Positions 26,994 to 35,516 of a stretch of 64,000 bases of DNA are shown in pieces. The DNA is from DTU018 sp029550685 (GTDB lineage: Bacteria > Bacillota > Syntrophomonadia > Syntrophomonadales > Syntrophomonadaceae), in assembly GCA_035412805.1 (NCBI GenBank), contig DAONVO010000002.1, positions 3,611 through 67,610 on the forward strand, read 5' to 3'. The notes under the pieces were generated by a model that was not told the DNA's origin, searched no databases, and was given only the letters and a program-made list of their open reading frames with translations. Made by a program: the position numbers and the translations under genes. How positions within the stretch are numbered: position 1 is the first letter of the stretch; each line of letters opens with the position of its first letter.

Positions 26994-27024
26994 AGCGGGA
27001 GACCTTATAGGTTTCCCGCTTTTT
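26994..27024 (+). terminator. intrinsic terminator of thiolase copy 2
   Basis: This is the same AGCGGGA/TCCCGCT hairpin as after copy 1, followed by TTTTT. Confidence 0.85.
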
Positions 27025-27102
27025 ATATGGCTATTATATCTTTACCTGAATAAAAGCTGATTTCCTTAGCTAAGCTACTAAAAACGGCTGGGGGTAATTA
27101 TT

Positions 27103-27951
27103 GTGCGAACTCTTTGGAAAGGTGCAGTCAGCTTCGGCCTGGTTAATATACCTATCAAAATGTATGTGGCTACTGAACGGAAAGACATCAAGTTCAACTA
27201 CCTGCATAAAGAGTGCATGTCTCCCATTCAGTACCGCAAGTTTTGTCCCAATTGTAACCGGGAAATTGCCAGTGAAGAAATTGTGCGCGGCTATGAATAC
27301 CAGAAAGGCAATTTTGTAGTTATTAATGAGGAGGATTTGGAACGCATTCCTTTGGAGTCCACCAAAACTATTGACATCCTGGACTTTGTGGATTTAGCCC
27401 AGGTTGATCCGATTTACTTTGATAAGACCTATTACCTGGAACCATCCCAGGGCGGTGAAAAAGCTTACACCCTTCTGATCGAAGCCATGACGCAAACTAG
27501 TAAGGTGGCTATCGCCAAAGTTATAATTCGCTCCAAACAAACTTTGGCTGCTCTGAGAGTTAAGGACCAGGTTTTAATAATGGAAACCATTTTCTGGCCG
27601 GATGAAATCCGTTCCCCTTCTGCCCTGGACCTAGGAGTAGACCGGGTAAAACTCCATGACAATGAAATAAAAATGGCGGTCAGTCTCATCGAAAACCTAT
27701 CTACCGACTTTGAACCGGCCAAGTATCAGGATGAACATCGCCAGGCTTTGTGGGAACTAATTGAAAGCAAGATCGTAGGAAAAGAAGTCGTAGCTGCGGC
27801 TCCGGCAGCTGACCGCGGCAATGTGGTGGATTTGATGGAGGCTTTAAAAGCCAGCGTCAAACTGGCGGAAGAAAACCGCAATGCCCAGCAGGCTGATTCC
27901 GAACCACGCCAGGCTTCCCGGGGGCGCCGCAAAACCAAAACCGGGAGTTAG
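27103..27951 (+). CDS. ku: non-homologous end-joining protein Ku
   Basis: Bacterial Ku forms a homodimeric ring on DNA ends and recruits LigD. The 282-residue protein starts TLWKGAVSFGLVNIPIKMY, the family hallmark, has the conserved FNYLHKECMSPIQYRKFCPN segment with Cys-x-x-Cys, and GYEYQKGNFVVINEED. The C-terminus (about 235-282) is a basic, Ala/Arg/Lys-rich tail as in other bacterial Ku proteins. The start is GTG at 27103. It leads a three-gene operon with separate ligase and polymerase genes, which supports a working NHEJ system. Confidence 0.97.
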   Translation: MRTLWKGAVSFGLVNIPIKMYVATERKDIKFNYLHKECMSPIQYRKFCPNCNREIASEEIVRGYEYQKGNFVVINEEDLERIPLESTKTIDILDFVDLAQVDPIYFDKTYYLEPSQGGEKAYTLLIEAMTQTSKVAIAKVIIRSKQTLAALRVKDQVLIMETIFWPDEIRSPSALDLGVDRVKLHDNEIKMAVSLIENLSTDFEPAKYQDEHRQALWELIESKIVGKEVVAAAPAADRGNVVDLMEALKASVKLAEENRNAQQADSEPRQASRGRRKTKTGS

Positions 27952-27956
27952 CATCC

Positions 27957-28889
27957 GTGGTTGAAGTACCTGGTTTGGCTTTAGTTGAGCCAATGATGCC
28001 TATACTGGTCAAAGAAATAATTGAAGGCCTCGAGTATGTTTACCAGGTTAAATGGGATGGGGTGCGTATGCTGGCTTACCTTTCCGCAGGAAGGGTAACC
28101 CTGGTAAACAGGCGTGGCCACCTGCGCACCGGGCAGTACCCGGAACTGCAGGAGTTGGCTTCCTTGTTGAAAGTGCCTGCAGCAATATTGGATGGAGAAT
28201 TGGTGGTCCTAAAAAATGGCAAACCCAGTTTTGCATCGATTTTGAAAAGGGATTTAAGCGGCCGGCAAGCTGATCACCTTAAGAAACTTTATCCTATCCA
28301 CTATATGGTTTTCGACATCCCCTTTGCCGGTCGGGACCTGCGTAATCTGTCTCTGATGGAACGCCAAAGAGTACTGGAGCAAACTCTGGTGAAAACCGAA
28401 TGGGTACATACCGTGGAGAATTTCAGCGCCGGTCACAGCCTTTTCGAAGCCGTAAAAGCACAGGATATGGAAGGAATTGTTATTAAACGGTCTACTTCTC
28501 CATACATAAGCGGAAAAAAACATCGTGACTGGCTGAAAGTCAAATACCGGCGCACCCAATATTGCGTGATTGGCGGGTATACCTTAAACGGAACCACAGT
28601 AAATGCCCTCCTACTGGGAGTCTATCACAATCAGAATCTACTCTATGTGGGCAAAGCCGGTACCGGTTTAAAACAGGAGGAATGGAGCGTATTAACCCGG
28701 GAATTATCCCGTATGTCCATCTCTCATTCACCCTTTGTCAACAAACCTCCCGCTCGGGGATACTATTTTGTACACCCCCGGTTAACGGTTAAAATCGAAT
28801 TTGCAGAATGGACGGAGAGCCTTACTTTGCGGTCCCCGGTCATAACCGGCTTCAGCAACAAGCCGGCTGAAGACTGCCGCTTAGAATGA
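27957..28889 (+). CDS. ligD: ATP-dependent DNA ligase, LigD ligase-domain type, stand-alone
   Basis: The ligase seals DNA ends using ATP. The 310-residue protein has motif I VKWDGVRM with the AMP-accepting Lys32, motif III-like LDGELVVLKNGKPSF, motif IV EGIVIKR, motif V WLKVKY, and the OB-fold domain (YCVIGGYTLNG; LYVGKAGTGL). Length matches the LIG domain alone, without polymerase or 3'-phosphoesterase parts. The GTG start lies five bases after the ku stop. The downstream polymerase gene completes the function. Confidence 0.95.
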   Translation: MVEVPGLALVEPMMPILVKEIIEGLEYVYQVKWDGVRMLAYLSAGRVTLVNRRGHLRTGQYPELQELASLLKVPAAILDGELVVLKNGKPSFASILKRDLSGRQADHLKKLYPIHYMVFDIPFAGRDLRNLSLMERQRVLEQTLVKTEWVHTVENFSAGHSLFEAVKAQDMEGIVIKRSTSPYISGKKHRDWLKVKYRRTQYCVIGGYTLNGTTVNALLLGVYHNQNLLYVGKAGTGLKQEEWSVLTRELSRMSISHSPFVNKPPARGYYFVHPRLTVKIEFAEWTESLTLRSPVITGFSNKPAEDCRLE

Positions 28890-28906
28890 GTTGTAAGGAG
28901 GTACCT

Positions 28907-29815
28907 ATGAAAGAACAGGTCACAATCGCCAGCCGGGAATTTGCTCTTTCCAACCTGGAAAAAGTGCTGTGGCCGGAAGATGGATATACCAAAGGGGAAC
29001 TTATCAACTATTATGTGCAGGTGGCTCCCTATCTGCTTCCCCACTTAAGCGGGCGTCCTCTGGTATTGACCCGTTTCCCCGACGGCATCCACAGCAAAAG
29101 CTTTTATCAAAAAAATGCCCCCGATTATCTGCCGGAATGGATCAGAACCTTCTCCTGGTATTCAGCTGATTCCCAGCGGGACATTAATTTCATAGTCGCA
29201 GATGAGCCAGCGACTCTGGCCTGGCTGGCTAATCAAGCCTGTATTGAAATGCATCCCTGGCTGTCAAGCATCCACAGCCTTAACTATCCTGATTTTGCAG
29301 TAATCGACCTGGATCCCTCCAAGGAAAGCAGTTACCGGGATGTAATCGATATTGCCCTAGTGGTCAAAGAACTGCTGGACAATTTGGACCTGCGCTCTTA
29401 TCCTAAAACCTCTGGATCAGAAGGATTGCATATTTACATCCCTATTATCAATTCCTACACCTATGAGCAGGTCCGTAAATTTGCCCAGGTGGTGGCAGCT
29501 CTCGTCGTAGAAGTGCTTCCTCAAATAGCTACTATTGAACGCACTGTAAAAATGCGAGGCAACAAAGTATATGTAGACTACCTGCAAAATGCCCTGGGTA
29601 AAACCCTCAGCAGCGTGTACAGCGTGCGTCCCCGTCCAGGTGCTCCTGTATCAACCCCTCTTTTATGGGACGAGATAACTCAGGTAACACCTGCCCAGTT
29701 TAACATAAAGACTATTTTTCCCCGTTTACAGGAAAAGGGAGATTTGTTTGCGCCGGTATTATACGACCGGCAAAGCCTGGACCAAGCCTGCCGGAAGCTG
29801 GGTGTGTCCCTGTAA
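28907..29815 (+). CDS. LigD polymerase (primase-polymerase) domain protein, stand-alone
   Basis: This archaeo-eukaryotic primase-type polymerase fills gaps at joined ends, often adding ribonucleotides. The 302-residue protein has the catalytic IDLDPS with Asp134 and Asp136, the KTSGSEGLHIYIP motif, and FPDGIHSKSFYQKNAP, as in the LigD POL domain. The ATG at 28907 is set by AAGGAGG six bases upstream; the in-frame ATG at 28886 overlaps the ligase gene. No 3'-phosphoesterase gene follows, so that activity is absent from this locus. Confidence 0.94.
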   Translation: MKEQVTIASREFALSNLEKVLWPEDGYTKGELINYYVQVAPYLLPHLSGRPLVLTRFPDGIHSKSFYQKNAPDYLPEWIRTFSWYSADSQRDINFIVADEPATLAWLANQACIEMHPWLSSIHSLNYPDFAVIDLDPSKESSYRDVIDIALVVKELLDNLDLRSYPKTSGSEGLHIYIPIINSYTYEQVRKFAQVVAALVVEVLPQIATIERTVKMRGNKVYVDYLQNALGKTLSSVYSVRPRPGAPVSTPLLWDEITQVTPAQFNIKTIFPRLQEKGDLFAPVLYDRQSLDQACRKLGVSL

Positions 29816-29879
29816 TTCTGAGACCCCAATCAATGGTGTATCAACTGAAGAACAGGCCATGATAAATGAAAACATGCCT

Positions 29880-29966
29880 CACGGCTAATACTCCTGCATC
29901 CTGGCTGACACTCCTGCAAAACCGTGGTTAGCGTAGAGCGGCATAGAGGTTGCCATGTTCCTTGCA
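29880..29966 (+). repeat. 3' fragment of the structured repeat (copy D)
   Basis: Bases 29883-29917 are identical to 30569-30603 in full copy A, and the similarity goes on through GTGGTTAGCG and GCATAGAGGTTGCC. The 5' core is missing. The region 29816-30773 has no credible gene and is built from pieces of this repeat. Confidence 0.8.
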
Positions 29967-30055
29967 GGAGCTCTTAGTTGCCAGTAGGTTGCCCTTCGCA
30001 CCTGTTCCGTCGTCACGATATAGTAAACGGCTCGATGTGCGTCTCAGGGGGTACC

Positions 30056-30104
30056 GGGCTAAACAAACATCCTGTTTGATAGCCCTCTTGGGACATCCTA
30101 TCCC
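30056..30104 (-). repeat. two GGA-loop hairpins in inverted orientation
   Basis: Read on the minus strand, GGGATAGGATGTCCC (30104-30090) and CAAACAGGATGTTTG (30078-30064), the latter inside outer GGGCTA/TAGCCC arms, form six-base stems closed by A-U over a GGA triloop. The same motif, GAAACAGGATGTTTC, lies in both full repeat copies on the plus strand. This may be a diverged, inverted relative of the repeat. Confidence 0.55.
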
Positions 30105-30202
30105 TCGCCCCCCTTCGCCCGCCCATCTTCACCGACTATATCGGACTCCTTCACCAAGGTGCTCATGGCAAACCCACTGTCAAACTATTTTAGTAAAATG
30201 AT

Positions 30203-30321
30203 AACATCGCTGCACGGCTTAAGCAGGGAGTATTAGCTGGGCGAGTGACGTACGACGTGCCGTTGCAGGGTCCATCAGTAGTCCTTTAGGGCAATGACAC
30301 ATTAGGAAACCATCTTCACAG
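30203..30321 (+). repeat. 5' fragment of the structured repeat (copy C)
   Basis: Bases 30203-30227 equal 45312-45336 of copy B, and the match continues through GTATTAGC and GACGTACGACG to CCGTTGCA, where the core breaks off. It ends at CATCTTCACAGCAA (30312-30323), like the ends of copies A and B, directly abutting copy A. Confidence 0.8.
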
Positions 30322-30708
30322 CAATTATCACCTGTGGTACAGACCACGAATGAAAAAATAATTGCATGGCTTAGGAAGAAATATTAGCCCGGCGAGCGAC
30401 TTACGACGAGCCGTTGCTACCCACAGCGAAACTGAGGGCTGCGAAGCGGAGCGAGAAACAGGATGTTTCGAGCAGCAAGTACTGAGTGCATGGATGCCGA
30501 ATTACGAGCGGACCGCTTCGCACCGAAGTAAGCTGGTGGGTTGCAGGCGAGGAGTCCCGGAGCGAGCCGGCTAATACTCCTGCATCCTGGCTGACACTCC
30601 TGCCAAGTTGTGGTTAGCGCAGGTGGACATAGAGATCGCCACGCGCTACGCGCTCGCGATGACAGTACAGCTGTCTTTTGCACTAACACGAGGACAGTTT
30701 TCACAGCA
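30322..30708 (+). repeat. structured interspersed repeat, full copy A (core 30382-30576), candidate structured RNA
   Basis: The core folds as nested stems. P1 pairs TATTAGCC (30382-30389) with GGCTAATA (30569-30576). P2 pairs 30416-30427 with 30532-30544. P3 pairs GCGAAGCGG (30441-30449) with CCGCTTCGC (30513-30521). The hairpin GAAACAGGATGTTTC lies at 30455-30469. Copy B keeps the stems by compensatory changes. A 5' hairpin GTGG/CCAC (near 30333-30348) precedes it, and TTTTCACAG ends it. A reading of about 70 codons across it has no protein support. Confidence 0.75.
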
Positions 30709-30773
30709 ATATCTTAAATAATCTACGCCAATCTGCGTCTGATTTTTTACGAGCAACACAGGCGATGGGCCTT

Positions 30774-31661
30774 TTATCTTGCGGTATAGGTAATTCCGGC
30801 GGGATGGAAATGAGTTTTTATGCTGCGGTTGTCCAGAAGATAACTTATTACTGCCGATACACTGGACCAAGCCAAATAGAATTGAACCGTATTTACAGTC
30901 AGCTTTCTCTTTTCAATGATGCAGCTCACCAGTTGCTCCCGGTTCATAGCCTGCCCTTGCAGTGCCCCTAGTACATCGTTAATTAACCCCAACAGCCATT
31001 CCCGGTTTTGCTCAATAACGGCTAAAGGTTGGTCAACCCAACCTCCATGGGAGATACACAGGTGATCGTACCGGCTTTCTGCCAGAGTCTCTAGAGCTGT
31101 CAGCTGACTTTTCACATCAGCTACAACCGGGCAGGGAAAGGTATGATAAGCCTGGCTGGACAGCAGACTGTCCCCGGCAAAAAGAACCTGGTCTGGAGTA
31201 AAAACTCCTATTTGTCCGGGAGTATGACCGCTCAGGTCAAAAAACTGTATGGACACACCTTGCATAACGCAGTTTCCTGGTGAGACAGCTTCCACTTCCG
31301 GGGAGGCGGGTGGGACTATAAAGCGATTGTCCAAGGATCTGGGGGGATGGGCGGAAAAAAGCGTATAGGGAATCAGCCAAGGATTTTCCAAAAAAATTTT
31401 CTCGGGAGCAGAAGCGTAAATATCTGCTCCGGTTGCTTCAGCTATCAACTTATTGGCTCCACAGTGATCAGCATGGGCATGGGTATTAATGATGGCTGAT
31501 ACTCTCCAACCCTGCTCGTTCAAAAAGTCCAATACCTGCTGACCATGAGCAGCCTCACCGCTGTCTATCAACAGGCAGTTATGTTTATCAATAAGGTACA
31601 CACCTATTGTTGCTGCAGGAGTAGCCAGACAATAAGTTTTTCCTGCTATGTGAGTTAGCAT
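30774..31661 (-). CDS. MBL-fold metallo-hydrolase
   Basis: The 295-residue protein has the metallo-beta-lactamase motifs THAHADHCG (residues about 60-68), SGHTPGQIGVF with the third His, FAGDSLL with the bridging Asp, and CISHGG with the last His. A C-terminal winged-helix-like part (about 225-285) resembles LACTB2-type hydrolases. The substrate is unknown; related proteins act on thioesters, RNA or lactones. It lies two bases downstream of lplA as the last gene of the glycine cleavage operon. Confidence 0.85.
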   Translation of the reverse strand: MLTHIAGKTYCLATPAATIGVYLIDKHNCLLIDSGEAAHGQQVLDFLNEQGWRVSAIINTHAHADHCGANKLIAEATGADIYASAPEKIFLENPWLIPYTLFSAHPPRSLDNRFIVPPASPEVEAVSPGNCVMQGVSIQFFDLSGHTPGQIGVFTPDQVLFAGDSLLSSQAYHTFPCPVVADVKSQLTALETLAESRYDHLCISHGGWVDQPLAVIEQNREWLLGLINDVLGALQGQAMNREQLVSCIIEKRKLTVNTVQFYLAWSSVSAVISYLLDNRSIKTHFHPAGITYTAR

Positions 31662-31663
31662 GA

Positions 31664-32656
31664 TTAGTTTTCATCCCCCATAATCAATCCCAACCACTGT
31701 TGACGGTCCATCTCTGGTATAAACTTATGCAATTCATGGGAGTTCAGCAGCTTTTCCACTGCCTCCCGGTTATAGGCTGTACCCTGCAGAGCTTGTTCCA
31801 GCCTCTCTATATCCTGACCGGTGAAAAAATCTCCGTATATCTTACAAAGGGCTATACGTCCCTTTTTCACTTCCAGCCGTATATCAATCTGCCCCCAGGG
31901 ATAACGCCGGTTACGCTGCAGGTTATATTGGGGTGATTGACCGTAATTCCATTCCCAGAGGCGGTACTTGTTACCGGCCAGCTGATTGACTCTTTCTTTC
32001 TCCTCAAGGGTAAGCTCCCTGGCAGGTTCCAGGGGCCAGTATTCACTTACTGTCTGAATTAGCGCATCCTGCAGATCCTGGATGGAAAGGGGTTTAGGCA
32101 GGTGATCAGCTATATTGGTCACCCGGCTGCTTACTGATTTTACCCCTTTTGAGGCCATTTTTTCTGGATTCACATTAAGTACTTTTTGCATAATATCTAA
32201 ATCGGTATCAAATAGCAGGGTTCCATGATGAAGCAGCCGCTTTTTCCCAATAAATTGGGCATTGCCAGAGAATTTCCGGCCGGCAATGGTCAGGTCATTG
32301 CGGCCGCTTAGCTCGGCAGCAATACCCAATTTGTGCAAAGCAGTGAGCACGGGTTGGGCAAACCTGGCAAAACTGTGGTCGCCAGACAAAGCCACCACGA
32401 AGGTAAAGTTGAGATTGCCCAGATCGTGATAGACCGCGCCTCCGCCGGACATGCGTCGAACTACTACAATATCATTTTCCCGGGCAAAGACCTGGTTAAC
32501 TTCCTCAGCCGTGTTCTGATTCCGGCCTACGATGACCGCCGGCTGGTTCTGCCACAACATAAACCATTCACTGTCATCAGGAGTCTGGGTTATAAGGTAT
32601 TCCTCTAAAGCTATATTAAAACATGGATCATGGGAGGGATTTAGCAAGTGGTACAC
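31664..32656 (-). CDS. lplA: lipoate--protein ligase
   Basis: The enzyme attaches lipoate, through lipoyl-AMP, to lipoyl domains. The 330-residue protein has the catalytic domain (VIVGRNQNTAEEVN, RRMSGGGAVYHDLGNLNFTF, KFSGNAQ) and the accessory C-terminal domain (about 245-330) that separates LplA from LipM-type transferases. It follows lpdA by three bases, starting at GTG 32656. Its place in the gcv operon suggests that GcvH, encoded upstream, is its main client and that the cell scavenges lipoate. Confidence 0.95.
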   Translation of the reverse strand: MYHLLNPSHDPCFNIALEEYLITQTPDDSEWFMLWQNQPAVIVGRNQNTAEEVNQVFARENDIVVVRRMSGGGAVYHDLGNLNFTFVVALSGDHSFARFAQPVLTALHKLGIAAELSGRNDLTIAGRKFSGNAQFIGKKRLLHHGTLLFDTDLDIMQKVLNVNPEKMASKGVKSVSSRVTNIADHLPKPLSIQDLQDALIQTVSEYWPLEPARELTLEEKERVNQLAGNKYRLWEWNYGQSPQYNLQRNRRYPWGQIDIRLEVKKGRIALCKIYGDFFTGQDIERLEQALQGTAYNREAVEKLLNSHELHKFIPEMDRQQWLGLIMGDEN

Positions 32657-32659
32657 TTG

Positions 32660-34060
32660 TTATTCCCCCTTGCCCAAGCGCTTACGAGGCGGAGCGTTAT
32701 GAATGGCTTGGCCTTCCGCATCCAGCAAAGCTTCTTTGATGGCTTCTCCCAGAGTAGGATGGGCATGAATGACAGACCGCATCTCGGACAGGGTCAATTT
32801 ATGGTTCACCGCCAGAGTACCTTCCAGAATGAGGTCACTGGCATGGGGGCCTATAACATGCATACCGATAATTTGTTTATCCTGGTTGGCAATAACTTTT
32901 ACAATGCCATCGGTTTCTCCCATAGTCAAGGCTTTACCATTGGCGGCAAAATTGAATTTGCCTATAAGAGGTACAATACCCTGCTCCCTGGCTTCCTCCT
33001 CGCCGAGACCCACCGCAGCAATCTCGGGGAAAGTAAAAATTGTACTAGGTATAGCATGATATGCTACCTTACTCTTGTGGGCGGCCATTCCTTCCACGGC
33101 GGAAATGCCTTCTTCGGAAGCCACATGGGCCAGCATCGGTCCGCCGATAACATCTCCAATAGCGTAAATACCCGGCACATTTGTCTGATAATTCTCATCC
33201 ACCAAAATGAAACCACGCTGATCAACTTTGATTCCCAGCTTATCCAAATTCAGACCTACTGTGCAGGGTTGCCGTCCTGCGGCCTGCAAAACCAGATCTG
33301 CTTCTATGCTCAGCTCACCTTGGGCAGTATCAGCAACAACTGACAGTCCTCTGCTGGAGCCGTCCAGTTTTTTTACCTGCACCGATGTGTAGACACTAAT
33401 GCCTTGTCTTTTCAAGAAAACCTGCAGGCGCTTGACAATTTCCCGGTCTAGTTGGCTGAGAACTGTTGACTGAGCTTCCAGGACCGTAACCTGACTGCCA
33501 AAAGCATTAAAAATACAAGCAAATTCCAGACCGATAACCCCTCCGCCAATAACCACCAGACGGGGAGGAACCTCTTTTATATCTAAAATCTGGTCACTGT
33601 TTAAAAGCCGGGGATCATCGCTGCCAGCTATGGGCAATACCGCTGGCTGGGAGCCGGTAGCTAACAGTATTCGCGGGGCCGTATACTGCTCATCACCCAC
33701 TCTAAGGGTGCGGGCATCGACAAAACTGGCTGACCCGCGTACCATGTCCACCTGATTGGCCTTCAATAGTTGCTCTACTCCAGCTACCAGTTTCTTGACT
33801 ACCTGCTCTTTGCGTTGCCAGGCCACCTGCATGTCAAAGGAGAAACCTTGGACCTGAATACCGAATTGCTGGCTGTGCTGTACACTTCTGAGGGTACAGG
33901 CGTTTTCATAATAAGCTTTGGTAGGAATACAGCCCCGGTTTAAACAGGTGCCTCCTACCTGATCTTTCTCGATAAGCAACACGGACATGCCCAGCTGGGC
34001 AGCCCGGATGGCAGCCACATATCCACCTGGCCCGGCCCCGATAACAATCAGATCATGCAT
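32660..34060 (-). CDS. lpdA: dihydrolipoyl dehydrogenase (L protein)
   Basis: This FAD-dependent enzyme reoxidises the dihydrolipoyl arm of GcvH with NAD+. The 466-residue protein has the FAD motif VIGAGPGGYVAA, the redox disulfide Cys39/Cys44 in GGTCLNRGC, the NAD motif VIGGGVIGLEFA, and the C-terminal His-Glu pair in HAHPTLGEA. It overlaps gcvPB by eight bases, so it belongs to glycine cleavage and not to a 2-oxo acid dehydrogenase. Confidence 0.97.
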   Translation of the reverse strand: MHDLIVIGAGPGGYVAAIRAAQLGMSVLLIEKDQVGGTCLNRGCIPTKAYYENACTLRSVQHSQQFGIQVQGFSFDMQVAWQRKEQVVKKLVAGVEQLLKANQVDMVRGSASFVDARTLRVGDEQYTAPRILLATGSQPAVLPIAGSDDPRLLNSDQILDIKEVPPRLVVIGGGVIGLEFACIFNAFGSQVTVLEAQSTVLSQLDREIVKRLQVFLKRQGISVYTSVQVKKLDGSSRGLSVVADTAQGELSIEADLVLQAAGRQPCTVGLNLDKLGIKVDQRGFILVDENYQTNVPGIYAIGDVIGGPMLAHVASEEGISAVEGMAAHKSKVAYHAIPSTIFTFPEIAAVGLGEEEAREQGIVPLIGKFNFAANGKALTMGETDGIVKVIANQDKQIIGMHVIGPHASDLILEGTLAVNHKLTLSEMRSVIHAHPTLGEAIKEALLDAEGQAIHNAPPRKRLGKGE

Positions 34061-35513
34061 CCTGGCTTTCCTCCCAGCGTACTACCGGAGTTCGGGCTGC
34101 TTTGACTTCGTCCAGTCTTCTTACTACGGTATGGTGAGGAGCACCTTTTACCAGCTCCGGGTTTTCTCTGGCTGCCTTAGCAATTTCTTTCATAGCAGCA
34201 ACAAAATCATCCAGTCGTTCCCGACTCTCAGTTTCGGGCGGCTCGATCATCAGAGCTTCCCGTACTATCAGGGGAAAATATATAGTAGGAGGATGATAGC
34301 CGTAATCCAGCAAACTTTTGGCGATATCCAAAGCCGATACCTTATTGCTATCCATCTGGTGTTTGGCAGTGGCTACGAATTCATGCTTGCACAGCCGGTC
34401 AAAGGGGATATAGTATTCATCGCTGAGATGGTGTTTCACGTAATTGGCATTGAGAACCGCTTGTTGACTAGCTTCTTTAAGTCCTTCCCCTCCCAGGGCG
34501 CGTATATAGGTATAGGCTTTTACTATCACCCCGAAGTTACCGTAAAACTGTTTTACTTTACCGATAGAATCAGGATAATTATAGTCTAAAATGAACTGAT
34601 CTCCTTGGGGGATGACCCGGGGAACCGGCAGCAACTCAGTCAGATGCTGTTTAACACCTACCGGTCCTGAACCTGGCCCTCCGCCTCCGTGGGGAGTACC
34701 AAAAGTTTTATGCAGGTTGACATGCACAATGTCAAAACCCATATCTCCCGGACGAGCCATCCCCATTATGGCATTGAGATTGGCTCCATCATAATAGAGC
34801 AATCCCCCGCTTTCATGAACCAGCCGGGAAATCTCCAAAATATTTTCTTCAAACAAACCCAGAGTATTAGGGTTGGTCAGCATGAGACCAGCAATATGGG
34901 GCCCCAGTTTGCTTTCTAGGTCTTGCAGATCCACCAGACCTCGTTCATCGGATTTTACCTCTACAACCTTATAGCCCACCACATTAGCTGTAGCCGGGTT
35001 TGTCCCATGAGCGGAATCAGGCACCAGCACGGTATTCCGGCCTTCATCTCCCCGCTTTTTATGATAAGCCTTAATCATCATTACTCCGGTCATTTCCCCA
35101 TGGGCTCCAGCCGCCGGCTGCAGGGAAAATTCATCCATACCTGTGATTTCACACAGCCACTGTCCGGTTTCATACATTATCTGCAAAGCACCCTGAACCG
35201 TCTCCAAAGGCTGATAGGGATGCAGTCCGGCCAAACCAGGCAGGCGTGCTGCCCATTCATCAATTTTGGGATTGTATTTCATGGTGCAAGATCCCAAAGG
35301 ATAGAAACCGTCATCTACACCATAAGCCCGTTTGGAAAGAGCCGTATAGTGGCGAACCGCTTCTACTTCATTGACATCGGGCAACGGCAGTTCACCGTTA
35401 CGCAGGTACTCCTCCCCAATTGTTTTCGTTACGTCAACCGGCTCCACCTCAGCCGGGGGTATATTCATTTTATTGCTTGCCCTGCGGCTTTTTTCAAATA
35501 TCAACATGCTCAC
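34053..35513 (-). CDS. gcvPB: glycine dehydrogenase (decarboxylating) subunit 2
   Basis: This is the PLP-binding half of the split P protein, which decarboxylates glycine and passes the aminomethyl group to lipoyl-GcvH. The PLP lysine is Lys269 in NLHKTFGTPHGGGGPG. Other marks are SAHGTNPATA and the PLP-binding DGANLNAI. At 486 residues it has the length of the two-subunit type. The GTG start at 35513 stands four bases after the gcvPA stop. Confidence 0.97.
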   Translation of the reverse strand: MSMLIFEKSRRASNKMNIPPAEVEPVDVTKTIGEEYLRNGELPLPDVNEVEAVRHYTALSKRAYGVDDGFYPLGSCTMKYNPKIDEWAARLPGLAGLHPYQPLETVQGALQIMYETGQWLCEITGMDEFSLQPAAGAHGEMTGVMMIKAYHKKRGDEGRNTVLVPDSAHGTNPATANVVGYKVVEVKSDERGLVDLQDLESKLGPHIAGLMLTNPNTLGLFEENILEISRLVHESGGLLYYDGANLNAIMGMARPGDMGFDIVHVNLHKTFGTPHGGGGPGSGPVGVKQHLTELLPVPRVIPQGDQFILDYNYPDSIGKVKQFYGNFGVIVKAYTYIRALGGEGLKEASQQAVLNANYVKHHLSDEYYIPFDRLCKHEFVATAKHQMDSNKVSALDIAKSLLDYGYHPPTIYFPLIVREALMIEPPETESRERLDDFVAAMKEIAKAARENPELVKGAPHHTVVRRLDEVKAARTPVVRWEESQDA

Positions 35514-35516
35514 CTG

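Larger units (their letters stand above)
24039..27022 (+). repeat. tandem near-identical duplication of a 1.34-kb thiolase unit
   Basis: Units 24039-25380 and 25681-27022 lie 1642 bases apart and include both genes and their terminators. By eye the only differences are GTG/GTA in codon 4 and a C/T in the trailer (TATACTAAG versus TATATTAAG). The 5' flanks differ beyond the ribosome site, so homology begins at the start codon. The 297-base spacer 25384-25680 is AT-rich and holds no gene; it contains a hairpin CAGGCT/AGCCTG at 25625-25645 that may be an operator. No insertion sequence borders the unit. Confidence 0.92.

Noticed and set aside
30362..30574. 70-codon frame inside repeat copy A
   Set aside because: It coincides with the structured core, varies in copy B, and the base changes preserve pairing rather than protein.
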